From positions 144 through 64,143 of the forward strand of contig NKYR01000169.1 in NCBI GenBank assembly GCA_003184365.1: a DNA stretch of 64,000 nucleotides, in the 5' to 3' direction. Shown one piece after another: positions 30,124 through 42,157 of the stretch (the first letter of the stretch is position 1; each line of letters begins with the position of its first letter). Made by a program: the position numbers and the translations under genes. Source of the DNA: Evernia prunastri. Its lineage: Eukaryota > Ascomycota > Lecanoromycetes > Lecanorales > Parmeliaceae. Below the pieces are notes generated by a model, which was given only the letters and a program-made list of their open reading frames with translations, searched no databases and had not been told where the DNA came from.

Positions 30124-31581
30124 TCAAGTGGGTAATGGCGTGGCATCCGGCTGGAAAGTCTCTCTATAGTGACGTTGCGCTCTCTCGCACAGCTGCCATG
30201 CCCCACGGAAATCCTTTAAGGTATCGTCCAATTTGCAGGCCATCTCCACAATTTCGATCCACGCGGTTTCCTCGATGTCATATCCCACCATCTTCTTCAT
30301 AGATTCCTTCGGGCCCCATAGCCGTAATCTATCCTCCGTACCAGGGTAATAAACTTTATCCTCAGCGAGCAGATGCGCAATATTCATCTTTGGCGAGTTG
30401 GCATGGAGAAATAGCGGGCGCGTCTGCTTCAAAGAAGTGGGATCTCGGGGAGCATAATCATCTGTGGGATGATATTGCAACATGGCGGTCCCATGAAAAG
30501 TGCGGTCCGCTTCGTGATAACCTACGGTGCCCAAACGGTGGCGAACTCTATACTCGGGATTCTCCAGCACGACAGCGGCGGCAAGAAATGTCTCTTTATC
30601 ACCTTCTCCTGCCGCACCTTGGCTAAGGACGGGATAGTATATACTAGGGCCGTAAATGTTGTAGTAGGCTGCTAGTAGCAGAGTATTTAGGTGTGTTTGT
30701 TTCGACACCAGAAGCTGGCCTGCTTCGCTAGACCTCGCCGACAAACTCTTAGGGAAGGAAGGGAGACCTGCAATTTTGTAGAAGACGGGATCTTCGGTTG
30801 CGATCCAGTAATCTGGCCACGAAACAAATCCCGTGGATAAGAAGGGCTCGGAATCGAATAGCTCACGTGGGTCAAGCAGAGCCATGCAGTCGCTGTCGAG
30901 ATATAGTACTGATTCGTAGGAGGAGAAAAGAATCGCGAGGACTTTCAGCTGGTAGTGTTCCACTTTGACAGGGTTGTCCCTCCGTAGATGGTCTTGAATG
31001 ACGAAGCATTCCGCGTTGAGTGCGGGCAGTACTTCTTGACATATTTTCTTCTCGTACTCTGCTTTATTTCTCAGGAAGACTTGGACCGGGAGGGTAGAAT
31101 TGGTCTTGCGAAGCATGCGTATGCTGAGGATAGCTGGGGCGAAGTATGATCCTCCTGCCACGGTCACTATGCCTGTTCCTGAGAAGAGCCGTGTCGCTTG
31201 CTCGTTGACCGTCGAGAAATTTGCATGCCCAATTAGCCGCTCGTGCGATTGGCGTAAAAGCTCAATGTCCTTCTCTGGTATACCAATGCTAAGGTTGAAA
31301 GGCTTCCTTTCTCTTTCATTTTTAGGCTCAATGCCCGCCGGCTGTGCTACCTCTTTCAACTCAATAGCCGGGATATTCGGCCTTGCTGTATCGATAACCT
31401 TGGCCCATATTTCCCAAAATGCGAGGATATCGGGTGAAGGATGGTTGGCTTCAGAAGGATAGATGGTGAAGATGGAGTGTCGAAGGCTGCCATTGAGGAG
31501 GCGCTGGAGGAGGGTAACGACGATAAAGAGACTGAGAGCTGCTAGGATGAGTGTAAGGATACGGGTGGGGCGACCGAACAT
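30124..31581 (-). CDS. MNN2-type alpha-1,2-mannosyltransferase (GT71)
   Basis: A 485-aa type II membrane protein of the Golgi. The ATG at 31581 gives a short basic cytosolic tail (MFGRPTR) and one signal-anchor helix (ILTLILAALSLFIVVTLLQ), then a lumenal domain. The catalytic domain starts with GTGIVTVAGGSYFAPAILSI and has the metal-binding DxD in SVLYLDSDCMALLDP. It continues with FVSWPDYWIATEDPVFYKI, SEAGQLLVSKQTHLNTLLLA, YYNIYGPSIYYPVLSQGAAG, GDKETFLAAA and PLFLHANSPKMN, all in the usual order for the Mnn2/Mnn5-like family. These enzymes add alpha-1,2-mannose branches to the outer chain of cell-wall mannan. There is no intron, and the frame is intact and of family length. Confidence 0.9.
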   Translation of the reverse strand: MFGRPTRILTLILAALSLFIVVTLLQRLLNGSLRHSIFTIYPSEANHPSPDILAFWEIWAKVIDTARPNIPAIELKEVAQPAGIEPKNERERKPFNLSIGIPEKDIELLRQSHERLIGHANFSTVNEQATRLFSGTGIVTVAGGSYFAPAILSIRMLRKTNSTLPVQVFLRNKAEYEKKICQEVLPALNAECFVIQDHLRRDNPVKVEHYQLKVLAILFSSYESVLYLDSDCMALLDPRELFDSEPFLSTGFVSWPDYWIATEDPVFYKIAGLPSFPKSLSARSSEAGQLLVSKQTHLNTLLLAAYYNIYGPSIYYPVLSQGAAGEGDKETFLAAAVVLENPEYRVRHRLGTVGYHEADRTFHGTAMLQYHPTDDYAPRDPTSLKQTRPLFLHANSPKMNIAHLLAEDKVYYPGTEDRLRLWGPKESMKKMVGYDIEETAWIEIVEMACKLDDTLKDFRGAWQLCERAQRHYRETFQPDATPLPT

Positions 31582-32570
31582 GATAGGATGCCTCAACGTC
31601 TAATGCCATGGCGGGAAGAGAGGGTCAATTCTGGTAAAGAAGCACTTTGGGAAGCAGCATTGTAAGTCCGAGGGTCGGTTCTTGAGTCTTGGCATACAAG
31701 TATATGCGTGATGCTTAGTCATCTAGAATCTTAATTCTCGACCACAAATTTTGAAGGGACCTGCTTCATGCGATCGAGTAGATCAAGACACATACATGAT
31801 TGAGCGGCTTGAACAGGAACAACATCGTCATACCGAAAACGCAGTCAAAATCGAACCATGCAATCCAGAATTACTATCAGTTTGGGCAGCGATGTTTCTA
31901 AATGTGATAGTTAGTGCGAATTCTCTTCATCGCCTGCTTCTCTGTCCTAGGTATTCTACCAAATCAGCCGCGACCTGCTCACGCCCACAGTCGCTTCGAT
32001 TAAATACTCGATGTATTAGAAGGCGCTGCCTCGAGCTGTCACCTTTGCACTTTTCCCGACTTGTGCCGGTGTTGAAGTGGCTGCCTACTTCGAGGCTTCG
32101 TCTCTTGAGGTTAGTGATAGCAAGAAGACATCCTCTCCTTGTGTAGTCTTTACATTCAACAGCATCATTTGCAATTCATATTGCATCATTCTATACGTGT
32201 AAAGTCAAGGACGAACGACAAGCGACTACCCTCGATTGAAGATCCGCTTGGATTGGCGGTTCTGACCTCCGAATCTTGAGGAAGGATATGATTCTGTAGA
32301 TCAAACGTTGATGACTGCACCATGCATTCCTCTATCAAGTTGAGTTCGTGAACCAACAAGCTAGTACCTGGCTCCATGCTATAACACGGCTGACGCTTTT
32401 CTTTGAAGGCCAAGAGATGAACTTCGTTCAACACGGTAAGGACTGATCTTGAGACTACTTTAGTGACACGCGTGCTTGGAGTTGACCTTCGTAGCACAAC
32501 CAAAATCGAGCCTATCAAAAAAGATATTCGAGGGTCACCTTTAAGATCAACCACCTTCGCCAGGATCGCC
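31582..32570. other. intergenic, no gene recognised
   Basis: Frames of 122-131 codons exist (31751-32146 plus; 32186-32554 minus) but show no recognisable domain. The minus one could be a further exon of the hypothetical gene upstream of it, but I cannot show a join. Confidence 0.35.
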
Positions 32571-33137
32571 TCAGCTCCCGCCTAAACCACCGTCCCGGCT
32601 AGGATGATCCCCTCCTCCGAGACTAGATACCTCTGCGCGGCCACCGGAACAATGACCGCCACCGCCATCACGACGACTCTCGCTTGCAGAGTCCACCTCG
32701 TGGTCATCCCTAGCCTCGTGGCTGTGTCCAAGCCGACTCGCACTGTATTCCTTGCCCGCGGAAGCTACCGTCGCCGACGCGGCGGGACACAGATTCGTAG
32801 CAGTCGCAGGGGTCGACGTCGTTCCGCCTTCCGCCGAATTCGCAGGACTAGAGTGAGTTCTCCTATAAAGCGGTCTAGATTTGAAAGCCGTGCTGTCGGG
32901 ACCCCTCGAAGGTGGCGCTATCGGAGGCGGGCTCTTGAGCTCCTGCAGTCTGTGAAGCGCCGGTTCAGGTTTCGCGAGGTGTGGATCTTCTTGAAAGGAC
33001 TTCCTCTTCTCTAGCCTTGTAGTCCTTTCTGTATTGGAGCCCTGTCGAATGGGCGCTTGATGCGTTCTGGCCTTCCTGTTCCTCTTCGTGGTCGTCAGCC
33101 AGCGTCTGATCTTTGCGATGGGAGGAGAGGACGACAT
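32571..33137 (-). CDS. hypothetical, disordered basic protein
   Basis: A 188-codon frame with an ATG at 33137. The translation is rich in Arg, Ser, Pro and Gly (start MSSSPPIAKIRRWLTTTKRN), with no domain, signal peptide or membrane segment that I can see. The GC-rich composition alone could keep the frame open, and the opposite strand also has a 136-codon frame here. Treated as a weak candidate gene, possibly only the first exon. Confidence 0.3.
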   Translation of the reverse strand: MSSSPPIAKIRRWLTTTKRNRKARTHQAPIRQGSNTERTTRLEKRKSFQEDPHLAKPEPALHRLQELKSPPPIAPPSRGPDSTAFKSRPLYRRTHSSPANSAEGGTTSTPATATNLCPAASATVASAGKEYSASRLGHSHEARDDHEVDSASESRRDGGGGHCSGGRAEVSSLGGGDHPSRDGGLGGS

Positions 33138-34529
33138 TGATCGAGTGTACTCTCACGATCTCCAATCCTATATTCTATGAGACTTTCTTTTCAGTGAACA
33201 TTTATGAAAGATTGCACGCATCGTAAGGTAGGAAAGAGGTCAAGGGATGAACGTACCTTGCATGAAACCTTACCTACTAGGCCGTCTGGGGCGACAAAAT
33301 ACCTCAGTGCTAACACGGATCTCTACCCGTCTTCAATCTCAATGAATGTAGCTCCAGAATGGTGTTGCGATTGCGACTCCATTAGCTAGCACTTTTGATA
33401 AGCAGCCGACCTAGAGAAGAATTAGCAAGCACTTCTTGTTCTTACTCATCTCAGCTATTTGCATGATTAGCAGAAGCAATTCAGCCTACCTGGAGATGCA
33501 GCTTTGACTCCTGTACGAAGTAGCATTTCCTATGGCCTTGAGCAACAATGCAGACGGGAGTTATAGGCTAGATCTGAAGTTGGTCTGTAGGTTCCGTGGC
33601 GATGGAGAGAAAAGATGGAGCGAGAAAGGGAAATCTCCTACTTGAATATTCCGTAGGTGTAAGTAGCATGACCCGAGGTTTTCTCGCCTCTCTGACTCCA
33701 CAGTCAGCTATAATTATGCACGGAAGATGGCTAATGAATAAGGACTATCCTGAAAATTGCTCCTTTCTCTCTTTCCTAGGATGCGTGTGCCCTCGCAGTC
33801 AACTTCTACAATGCTCATTGTCCAAAGGTCAAAGAACCATTCCAACGAAAGCAGACACCCGTGCCATGTGACCCGACTTGATTCAACTACAAATGGCACA
33901 TAATGTATTGGCTAAGCAGATGGCCAGAACGTAAGTAAGCAGGCGATATATTCCTTCAACGGGTCCTTTGGACATACTCGTCAATGCTCCATACATTCAC
34001 CTTTGAAGTTCAAAATAATATCTAAATGTCAAGGGACTATACAACGAACATCAAGTCTCAATGTACTGTTTATTTCGCCCAGAGTTGCACCGGGAAAGGA
34101 GCAGGCTTCTGCGTGTGAAAACGCCGTGTGACTAGAGAAGATCAAGACCGTGAACGATGATCATTGAGCACAAAAATGGGAAGTCGCGTCCTATCAACCT
34201 CCTTCGACCTTACGGGCAGAGCTACCACGACTTTGCATAAGGTCGCGCTCGTACTGGGCACTGCATTGACAAAAGAATAATATGAGATGCTTTACATCGC
34301 GAATGTCTCGGGCCATGGGGTACCTTGCAAAGCCGCCGTAGTTCAGCGAAAAGCTGAGATCAGCAATGTAGCTCTAAACCATGTCACCTCAAAAGTATCT
34401 TGCTAAAGAGGATAGAGAGGGGAAATGTTTTCCTTTTGCGGCTCCATTATACGCTGAATAATGTATAACTGCGGATCGCAATTTCCACCGCAGGGAGACG
34501 TGCATCTTTTCCTCTGTCAAGGGCTACAA
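33138..34529. other. intergenic, no gene recognised
   Basis: A 1.4-kb stretch without a supportable gene. Short frames only. Confidence 0.4.
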
Positions 34530-35946
34530 CTAATATGTATATCGTTGAAGACTTCCTATGAGAGCTCCTTGGTAAGCTCGACCTCGTCTAACAGCCATGC
34601 CATCCTCGGCGCCTCGACTGATATTACCCTGAGCCTGGTCGACACCACCAGCAGTAGCCTGACCTTCCGTAGCTCTATTTGCAACTGTCGGATCTCGGAC
34701 GGCTTGACCCCGCGCAGCTTCGACTCGAAGAGCTGCAGCGCGTGGTGCCCCGATGACCGCAGCGGCAGTGGCCGCTTGAGCTGTCATTCTTGCTGCAGGC
34801 TCAGGAGCACGTGGCAGGTTGTTACTGTGATAGCGACAATCGTCCTGATGTCCAGTGTTACCATGCCGGCGTATCTCAGAATAATCCACAAGGCAGAGCC
34901 AACAGTACTGATAGTGACATTGGGGACCTTGTTGCAACGGTACAGGTAAGCATAGCCCAAGGAACCAATCACAGGCTTGACTCTTACATGTCATGTGGTC
35001 ACAACCCGACACCTTTTCACCGCGGACGTTGCACCGAGGGCAAAGCTTCACATTGGTCGTAAGATATCGTGTAGCAGCGATCTCATCAGCAGCCTGAGTC
35101 TCCGCACGTCTTGCTGCGATATCTGCACAGGTCTCTGAAGGATGCCAGATAATATCACACGTGATACACGTGCGCCCCCCACATTCCACGCAGATCATGT
35201 AACTGTCTTCCTCCGGAAAGCACTGCTGGCCAAACTGGCAGTTCGGGTGGCGACAGCGCTGGAATTGACCGCCGGAAAGACATGCTTGCAGCGAGAGATT
35301 ATCGTATCTGATTTATGAGGTCAACCTCTTTCTAATTGATTTAAAGTGATGGCACTAACCTTCCGAATACTGCAGAGTCTGCGAATTCTTCCACGTCCTG
35401 AAAATCTAGGCGCTGACCGCAAGTTGGACAATCGATCTGATCCCAAACTTTGCTGTTGATCTGAGTTGAAATCGACGCAGCAAGACAGGATTTGCAAACG
35501 TCAGGCTTGTGATTGCAGGAAGATGTGATCTTTCGCTTTGGCGTGTTCTGTGGGCTGAGAGTCTCGAAACACACCACACAGTCAGCCAGCGGTGTTGTCT
35601 CAGCTTTGATAGGTGTCGGAGCAACAATGTCCCTGCGACCTCTAGCCTTCCAGTCTGGAAGGTTGGGATGTGGAACTCTTCGGACCCTAGGCTTCGGTAG
35701 TGGAAGTGGTATGCCCCTTTTGTGGGCCTTGAAGATCTCCAATCGATCTCTTCTATTGAGATCATACTCTTGAATGAGCAAGTCAAGCTCATGCATCAAG
35801 CTGACTTTCGCATGTGTGCTTTTCTTGTAGCTCCATGCGTAATGGTTCAGTATGAGCTGGATGCCGGTGTTTCTCCATGCAGAATGACTCAAGCCAAGCA
35901 GAGTGGTCGGGACACCCAGGTGGCGGTAATGCTCCGTAGTGGTCAT
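34530..35946 (-). CDS. RBR-type E3 ubiquitin ligase, paralogue 1
   Basis: Three exons (35946-35360, 35307-34988, 34927-34530; introns of 52 and 60 bp) give 434 aa. RBR ligases take ubiquitin from an E2 onto a RING2 Cys before passing it to the target. RING1 begins CVVCFETLSPQ and includes CNHKPDVCKSCLAASI and CPTCGQRL. The in-between-RING has RCRHPNCQFGQQCF and MICVECGGRTCITCDIIWH. RING2 is LCPRCNVRGEKVSGCDHMTC joined by splicing to PQCHYQYCWLC. The Cys in GCDHMTC lies where the catalytic Cys is expected. The 60-bp intron inside RING2 has no stop and keeps frame. The C-terminal tail is Ala-rich and disordered. The N-terminal 120 residues are not a known domain. The paralogue is at 45291-46864. 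Confidence 0.88.
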
Positions 35947-38305
35947 GATAATTGCAGACGCTAGCAATTCTAGAAACGGGTTGAAAGGGCAATGCCTAAA
36001 GCGATTGAAAACTGCCTGATAAGGGTTAGTCTGGAAAAACTATCATGCGGGAGAGGGCACCTTGCAGTAGTGTAGCCCAGAGGTCTTGCTTTGAGATGGA
36101 ATTGTAATGATTAACCAAATGATATGATGAATTGAATTAACTTTGAGGTTTTGGTCAGACTTCGGAGTGACGTCCGCCAGTGGTTCGCGACTATGGACTG
36201 TCAATAAAGTGAACAGAAAGATCGAGAATTGTGATGGATCAAAGGTCGGAAAGATCAGCGAATGATGATTGAGAACTGAACATGACATGAGTCTCAGATG
36301 TCGAAAAGACTGAGGTCTCCCGAAACATGTATTAAGGACGAACCGATGAAGACTGCTTCCTTCCTACCAGCTGGAGCTCTCGAGACATTGAGGACAACCT
36401 TTGCTAGTAGGTTGTCTAACGTTAGATATGTGCGAGTAATTGACGAAGATTTGCCCATTCACAGAACAGTTGCAGCTAGGCTTTCAGATGATGTACATCT
36501 CCCTCAGAGTAGTTCTTCAGCCATCGGTAGTTCCTCCCCATCGTCAAGGGTCCAGCCTCTCGCCGTCAACCGCTCCCAACCCCTGACATGGCATCATCTT
36601 TTCTGTAGTGAAGGTCTGCGTCCAGGTATCCAAATTGATGGTTACAGTAAGAGTCTTCCGTGTACCACCTGCCTCCATTCAATTTAGAGGATGAGTTGTC
36701 TCCTCCTGTGCTGACAAAGGAACGCCAGACTCAAAGAGAGAAAATAGCATAATCAGAAGCTTGGCCTGCAGACGTTCTGTGATTGTGGGGGTGAGAGAGA
36801 GCCTCGACATATTTGGATGCCAACATGATTAGCAAGGGCTGCCCTCGTACTAAAGGTGTGATGCTGTAGTAAGATGTCTGAGCTATGAGGCCGGTGGTAT
36901 TAGCAATGGTGGCATACTTTGACGCTTCATCCGAGAGACACTCGTCAATTAGAGCTTAAAGTTCGCCATCGCCGAACACCTCTCTACCAGTCGTCTCGAG
37001 TGGCACGCGATCGCTACAGAGATGACCGTCAAGTAATTTGTCGAGCATCTATTGGTCGAGACTGCCTTTACGTGCCAGTTCAGCGTGATTGTCATATTCC
37101 AACCGACCGTCCGTATATGAGCTTATCGAGGCATCGATAAATATATTGCCAGGCCCGCAAACCCGGTCGATCATCTCTTGTACACCCTTTTCGTTATCTG
37201 GAGGAATGGATCAGACATTTACAACGCCTCTGACATTCTGAGAGTCACCATGTCGCAAGGGCTGGGTAAAAGAATACCGTGCAACGGTACCACTAAAGGT
37301 TCACATTGTCTTTTACAGCTTGTTCGCTAGTCCTGACTTCGGTGACTATAGTGATCCAGGCCATGCATAACGACGCTATCTCCGTGTCAAGGTGACAGAA
37401 AAATGCCCCAACCTCACACCCTTCCAGGTCTAGAGTGAGCGCCGCTCGGACCTACCTGTGTATTTCTGGAAAGGCGTGCCCAATTGGGTAAAGCGCCGTC
37501 AGGCAATTTATCAATCTCCCTCGACAAAGATATTCAAAACTCCTTCACATCCCGCGCTGCTTACCACGTAAGATTGCTTTCCACGTGATATGCTTTCATT
37601 TCTCCTCGTAGTCTTTTCCCATCCTCTTCCAAAAATGGCCTATCCTTCTCCCGATGCGCCATGTGAGAAAGCTCAACGAAGATTCGTCGGTTTGGACAGA
37701 AGAGTTCAAGGCGTGGCGAGCGCTCTCGGTTTCGGACCTTGAGATCTCAGGAGGGACCTGCTCTGCATAGGTTGTCATCATAATGCCCTTATAGTAGATA
37801 CATCTTCTATCACTGAGCTTAAACAAGTGACCATATGAAGCAATAGGAGGCAGCCTGTTTTCCAATAAAGATTCGCGTTTCTTCGTGATTTAAGCTTCGA
37901 TGCAGATTCGTTAGAAAGGTGCGTCATCACTTGATGAGGAGGATTTTCCATCGGGAGACGGGTGAATGTCAAATTCCCCTTGAGAGAATAAACACAGGAT
38001 GATTAACCGCTAGGAATATGTATAGTCTTGAGGACTGGAATATAATGTACGGTCTAAGGAAAAGACGGTAGAGTTTTCAACGTGATGTATGTATTGCTAG
38101 GACTTTTCACATCCTGGGTCTTCGTCCAGTACTGAAGCCGCAAACATTGACCCAGGACCTTGAAACTTCACCGGAGAATGCAAAGGTATTACCTTTGCCT
38201 AAATCAAAAAGACGGACTCTTTTAATTTATTGTTTGAGCAAGCTGGTGTCTCATTCATGGCATGCTTACCTGACTGGGTGAACATAGCTAGCACAGCCTC
38301 CCTCG
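35947..38305. other. intergenic, mostly without recognisable genes
   Basis: Contains one weak candidate (36298-36687, listed separately) and further short frames at 36919-37140 (plus) and 37596-37865 (minus) that I cannot assign. No RNA gene was seen. Confidence 0.35.
36298..36687 (+). CDS. weak candidate small hypothetical protein
   Basis: 129 codons from an ATG at 36298. It starts MSKRLRSPETCIKDEPMKTA, has a Ser-rich middle (PQSSSSAIGSSSPSSR) and a Cys pair near the end (LPCTTCLHSI). There is no known domain and no clear intron. It may be a real small gene or chance. Confidence 0.25.
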   Translation: MSKRLRSPETCIKDEPMKTASFLPAGALETLRTTFASRLSNVRYVRVIDEDLPIHRTVAARLSDDVHLPQSSSSAIGSSSPSSRVQPLAVNRSQPLTWHHLFCSEGLRPGIQIDGYSKSLPCTTCLHSI

Positions 38306-39425
38306 CTACACATGGAAGAACTCTGCATAGTTCTTGCCTTCTGTCTCTAGATAATGCTTGACAACAGATGCGCCGTCGCCACCCTCTCGGTCATCCAACA
38401 GGTCGAAAGTCCCCGTGGCGCCAACACCCAGCGCTCGCCCTACGAACCTTCTGCGTCAGTGAACAAAGTCCCGTACTAGAATTGGCGAGGTATCTTTCCC
38501 AAGCGGACGACGTACCACTGATTGATTCGTCGGTCGCACACCGTATCACAGCCGTTGCGACATCGCGGGGATTGCCGACCGCAATATCATGACTTCGGAA
38601 CATCTCACAGAACTCCTTGCTCATGGGCGTATCCATGATCCACGGCGCGATCAGATTGAGTCGATACCCCGACCGCTCCATGGGGCCTCTCGCCTCCCTG
38701 AAGAAGCCTCTCACGGCCCACTTCGAAGTCGGATAATCGACGACTTCCGGCATTTCGATGTACCCCAGCAGACTGCCCATCACAATCAGACTCTTCTTTC
38801 CCTTGGGTTCGGATGATGACCCGGTAGGGTTCAAACCGAAGTAGTGCTGTGCCAGTTTACTGGTGTAATAAACACCCTTGATGTTTACGTCGAAGACTGG
38901 GCCTGCGGTGGGAGGAGGCGGGGGGTCGCGGTCCAACGATGCGGGTTCTTCGTTGGGGAGGATGAAGGGGGCGCCGAAAAGACCGGCGACTGCTACGACG
39001 ACGTCGATACTAGAATTATGGGAGTAGTGGATGGCGGATTTGAAAGCGGCGACTAGTGAGGTCCAGTCGGTGACGTCTGTCTGGACGAAATTCACTCTGG
39101 ACCAAGCTGATTAGAGCCCGTCACTCAACGCGGCAAAAAAAAAAATGAAGCTGAAAAGAGCGACGTACTCCAGTCCTTCCCCTTTCAATTTTTGTTGGTA
39201 TGCTCTACCTTCGGTCTCCTTGACATCGGCAAAGGTGACGTGAGCGCTACAGGGTTCGTCAAAGCCATCGTGATGGTTTGAGGGACTCTCTCTCACTCAC
39301 TGATGCTCCGCACATTCTGCAGCAATAAGTGATCCCAAGCCCGATGCGCCTCCGGTGATCAAGACGCTCTTATTAGCTAAAGAGGAGTAGTCCAACGCTT
39401 TGGCCATATCTGCTGGTGGTCCCAT
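38306..39425 (-). CDS. short-chain dehydrogenase/reductase (SDR)
   Basis: Four exons (39425-39301, 39246-39169, 39096-38516, 38439-38306; introns of 54, 72 and 76 bp) join to 305 aa. It is a classical NAD(P)-dependent SDR. The cofactor motif is SVLITGGASGLGS (residues about 20-32). HVTFADVKETEG ends strand 2 with Asp, favouring NAD. NFVQTDVTDWTSL and VVAVAG follow. The catalytic Ser is in SLIVMGSLLGYIEMP and the YxxxK in DYPTSKWAVRGFFRE. NLIAPWIMDTPM is the usual segment after the active site. The last exon restores ESISGRALGVGATGTFDLLD. A Pro-rich insert (PASLDRDPPPPPTAGP) lies after strand 4. The substrate is unknown, as commonly for stand-alone fungal SDRs. Confidence 0.88.
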
Positions 39426-40435
39426 GTTTACCGATTGTATATATGTACAGTGTGTGTAGAAGCAAGTGTGGATCTTGATTAGAGTGAAGGGCGCGCAAGA
39501 CGACAGTGTGGGGTTATTCTAAAGTATGTTGTAGTTGTACCAAGGCATCATTAACGTTACTTTAGGCTTCCGACAGTACTCGGCAACAGTCTTAATTCTT
39601 CTAAAGTAAAAGATAAGCTTCTCGCTTTGATGATTCTGAGGCAACGGAGGCGAGGGAAGCGGGGGAGGCTCCCACGTGCAGATCTATAAGGTTAGACTAT
39701 CATGCTCTACCTATCGCTCCCCACTTCGCCTGCGACATTATTAATTTATTCGGAAAGGGCAATCAATATAAACAATATATTATGGTTTCATTTTTTATGC
39801 AGACCAATTGCTTGGGACTCGGAAGTTGGACCGGTTGGGATGCAAGTAATCTTAGGTATGTACTCTACGTAAGTACGGTCTCGGGTATGGTGGTGTGATA
39901 TCTCGAAACTACGGTAAAACATGGGGTTCCCTTTAGTCTCCAAGTACAACATACTAAGTACCTAAGGTACCTAAGATGAGATGATTTCCCATCCTCGCTC
40001 TAGCTTATGCTAAGGAAAGCGGTCATGATACAGGTTCCGTCTGTCACGAGCCTTGGATGAACACTCCCCATCTTCATCGCCATTGTTATCAGATCTGATT
40101 CTGATGGTTCCAAAGTTGGTCTTTGGCGGACAATTGTGGTCGCCGTTGGTCCGACTGTTCTCCCCATTGACATCATTAGTGTAGTACTATGGCCGCTTGG
40201 AGGAAGCTAGGGGCTCTTAGTGTGCGGCGCCTATCACCAACTGTGGCACAGACCCATACCTTAAGTACACCATATGGCTTACATGGATTACGACCCCTTC
40301 TCCATTATTGGAGATCCCTAGGGTAATAATACCTAGGTATCTGGTTCCTGGAATGCTACACACATGTAGCCTCTTCCTTCTCATCAATGGTCTGCCTCGC
40401 ATGAATCGCTGCATGATTGCATCTCCCTCCACGCA
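39426..40435. other. intergenic with repeated AGGTACCT-like motifs
   Basis: No gene recognised. Short palindromic TACCTAAGGTACCT-type motifs occur at about 39958-39974 and 40330-40341. Similar ones occur at 54810-55010. They look like a genome-wide low-complexity habit of intergenic DNA rather than a site. Confidence 0.35.
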
Positions 40436-41738
40436 ATGTCGAGCATCCCCAATCCCATAACGCCGGAGTATTTGGCCGAGTCGCATTCCGGACGGATACT
40501 CGCCGCGGCCATACCATGCACCATAATCGCCACAACGGCAGTCGCGCTGCGATTTACTGCTCGGTTGCAGGTGAAGGCGACCATCTGGTGGGATGACTAC
40601 ACGATACTCTTTGCCTTGATGTTTCTGTACCCTTTCAACATACTGCTCATGGTAGACGCTGAGATATGGGGGCTGGGTCGACACATACCATATCTAGACA
40701 AGATTCAGGTCGTCAAATTCCTCAAGGTTGGTTTGACTCTGGGCAGCATACTCCAAAACGCAGAGCTGACTGAAATTTGAATAGGCTCTGCTCACAGTCC
40801 AACTGATGTACTTCTGCCAACAAGCTGTCATCAAGACATCGCTGCTCCTGCTCTATTACCGGATTTTTGGTGCCACCAAACCCTATCGATGGGCCATATA
40901 CGTTGTCGGGGCGATCGTGTTCATGTGGTGGGTGGGACTTTTCTTCGCGGGCATATTCGAATGCGTGCCTGTGGCGGCCTTCTGGGATAAAACCATAGCA
41001 GACCCAAAGTGCTTCAACCTTATCCCATTCTCTCTCGCCAACGGCATCTCCAATCTACTCACAGATGTGATTGTTCTCCTTCTCCCGATTCCCATGGTGT
41101 GGAGGTTGCATATGGACAAGAAACAGAAGATATCCTTAACAGCCATCTTCCTTCTCGGGACTTTGTAAGAATGTCCCTCTTGGCGCGCGAAAACCGGGCC
41201 CGCAGCTGCTAATAATTGGCCGTCTTGCTCTAGCGTGTGCTGTATCTCCATCGTCCGCATCACCACTCTCCAAGACTACAATCCTATCGACCCGACCTGG
41301 AATTGCGTCGACATCTTCATCTGGACCATCGTCGAATCCAGCATCGCCATCCTCAGCGCCTGCCTCCCCACCATGCGTCCTCTCCTCGGCCCTCTCATGC
41401 GCAGCCGTAGCACCCAGCGCTCCAAGGGCTCCAATTCCAAGCGCACGGGCGAGAGTGGCACCGACAGCACCAGAGTTGTCTGGGGAAAGGCCACTCCCGA
41501 GATCAATACCAAGGATGGGTTCACAAGGCTTGACGAGGAGAACGCGATGAGTCATCTGAGAGGGGAATCCAATGGTGCAGAGGTAAGGAGCTGGGTTACA
41601 AGTGAGGAAAGAGGCTCGGGTGCAGATGCGGAGAGCTACCCAATGGCGATCATGCAACAGCATGCTATCAGTCAAAGAGAGGACAGACCGGCGAAAATGC
41701 CGCTGCAGGCCCCATCGAGGGCTGCGACGAGGTCATGA
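40436..41738 (+). CDS. PTH11-like / rhodopsin-domain membrane protein, second copy
   Basis: Exons 40436-40726, 40785-41164 and 41234-41738 (introns of 58 and 69 bp) give 391 aa. It has seven hydrophobic helices of the fungal rhodopsin-domain family: ILAAAIPCTIIATTAVALRF, then WWDDYTILFALMFL, MYFCQQAVIKTSLLLLYYRI, WWVGLFFAGIFECVPVAAFW, NLIPFSLANGISNLLTDVIV, LLLPIPMVWRL, FLLGTFVCCISIVRI, and WTIVESSIAILSACLPTMRP. The tail of about 110 residues is hydrophilic. Likely a surface receptor or sensor with unknown ligand. The second intron lies at the same aligned point and phase (2) as in the gene at 9686, consistent with common ancestry. Confidence 0.87.
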
Positions 41739-42157
41739 TATAGAATAGGAGCACGAAGGAATGGTTACCTGCATCTGCACTGGCGGCACTGTTTAAGACT
41801 TGAGTACCTTAGGCGCTACAGGCCGAGTCTAATTGTATATACTGTTGAATATGTACATATTGCTGAGGAACTTCAGCAACGGTTGATATTTGAAAATCAA
41901 TTAAGCTGATCTAAAGGAATTATCCTAGTGCCTGTAGTGGATTAGCACCGCTCGACCCGATTATTCGGCTGCCAAGCCTTGCCTTAATCCGCAGATCTTC
42001 ACCTTTTCGCCCAACACGACCCAATTGGGATACAGCGATTGCAAGACTATCCCCTAGAACCTTGGGAGTGGTCACGGTGATGCCTGGGGTCCCAGCGCAC
42101 CGTTGACATCTTCAGGTCTACTCCCGGTGGCACCTACGACCGACACTCTCGTTGGTA
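41739..42157. other. intergenic, no gene recognised
   Basis: Terminator and promoter space between two plus-strand genes. No motif stands out. Confidence 0.35.
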
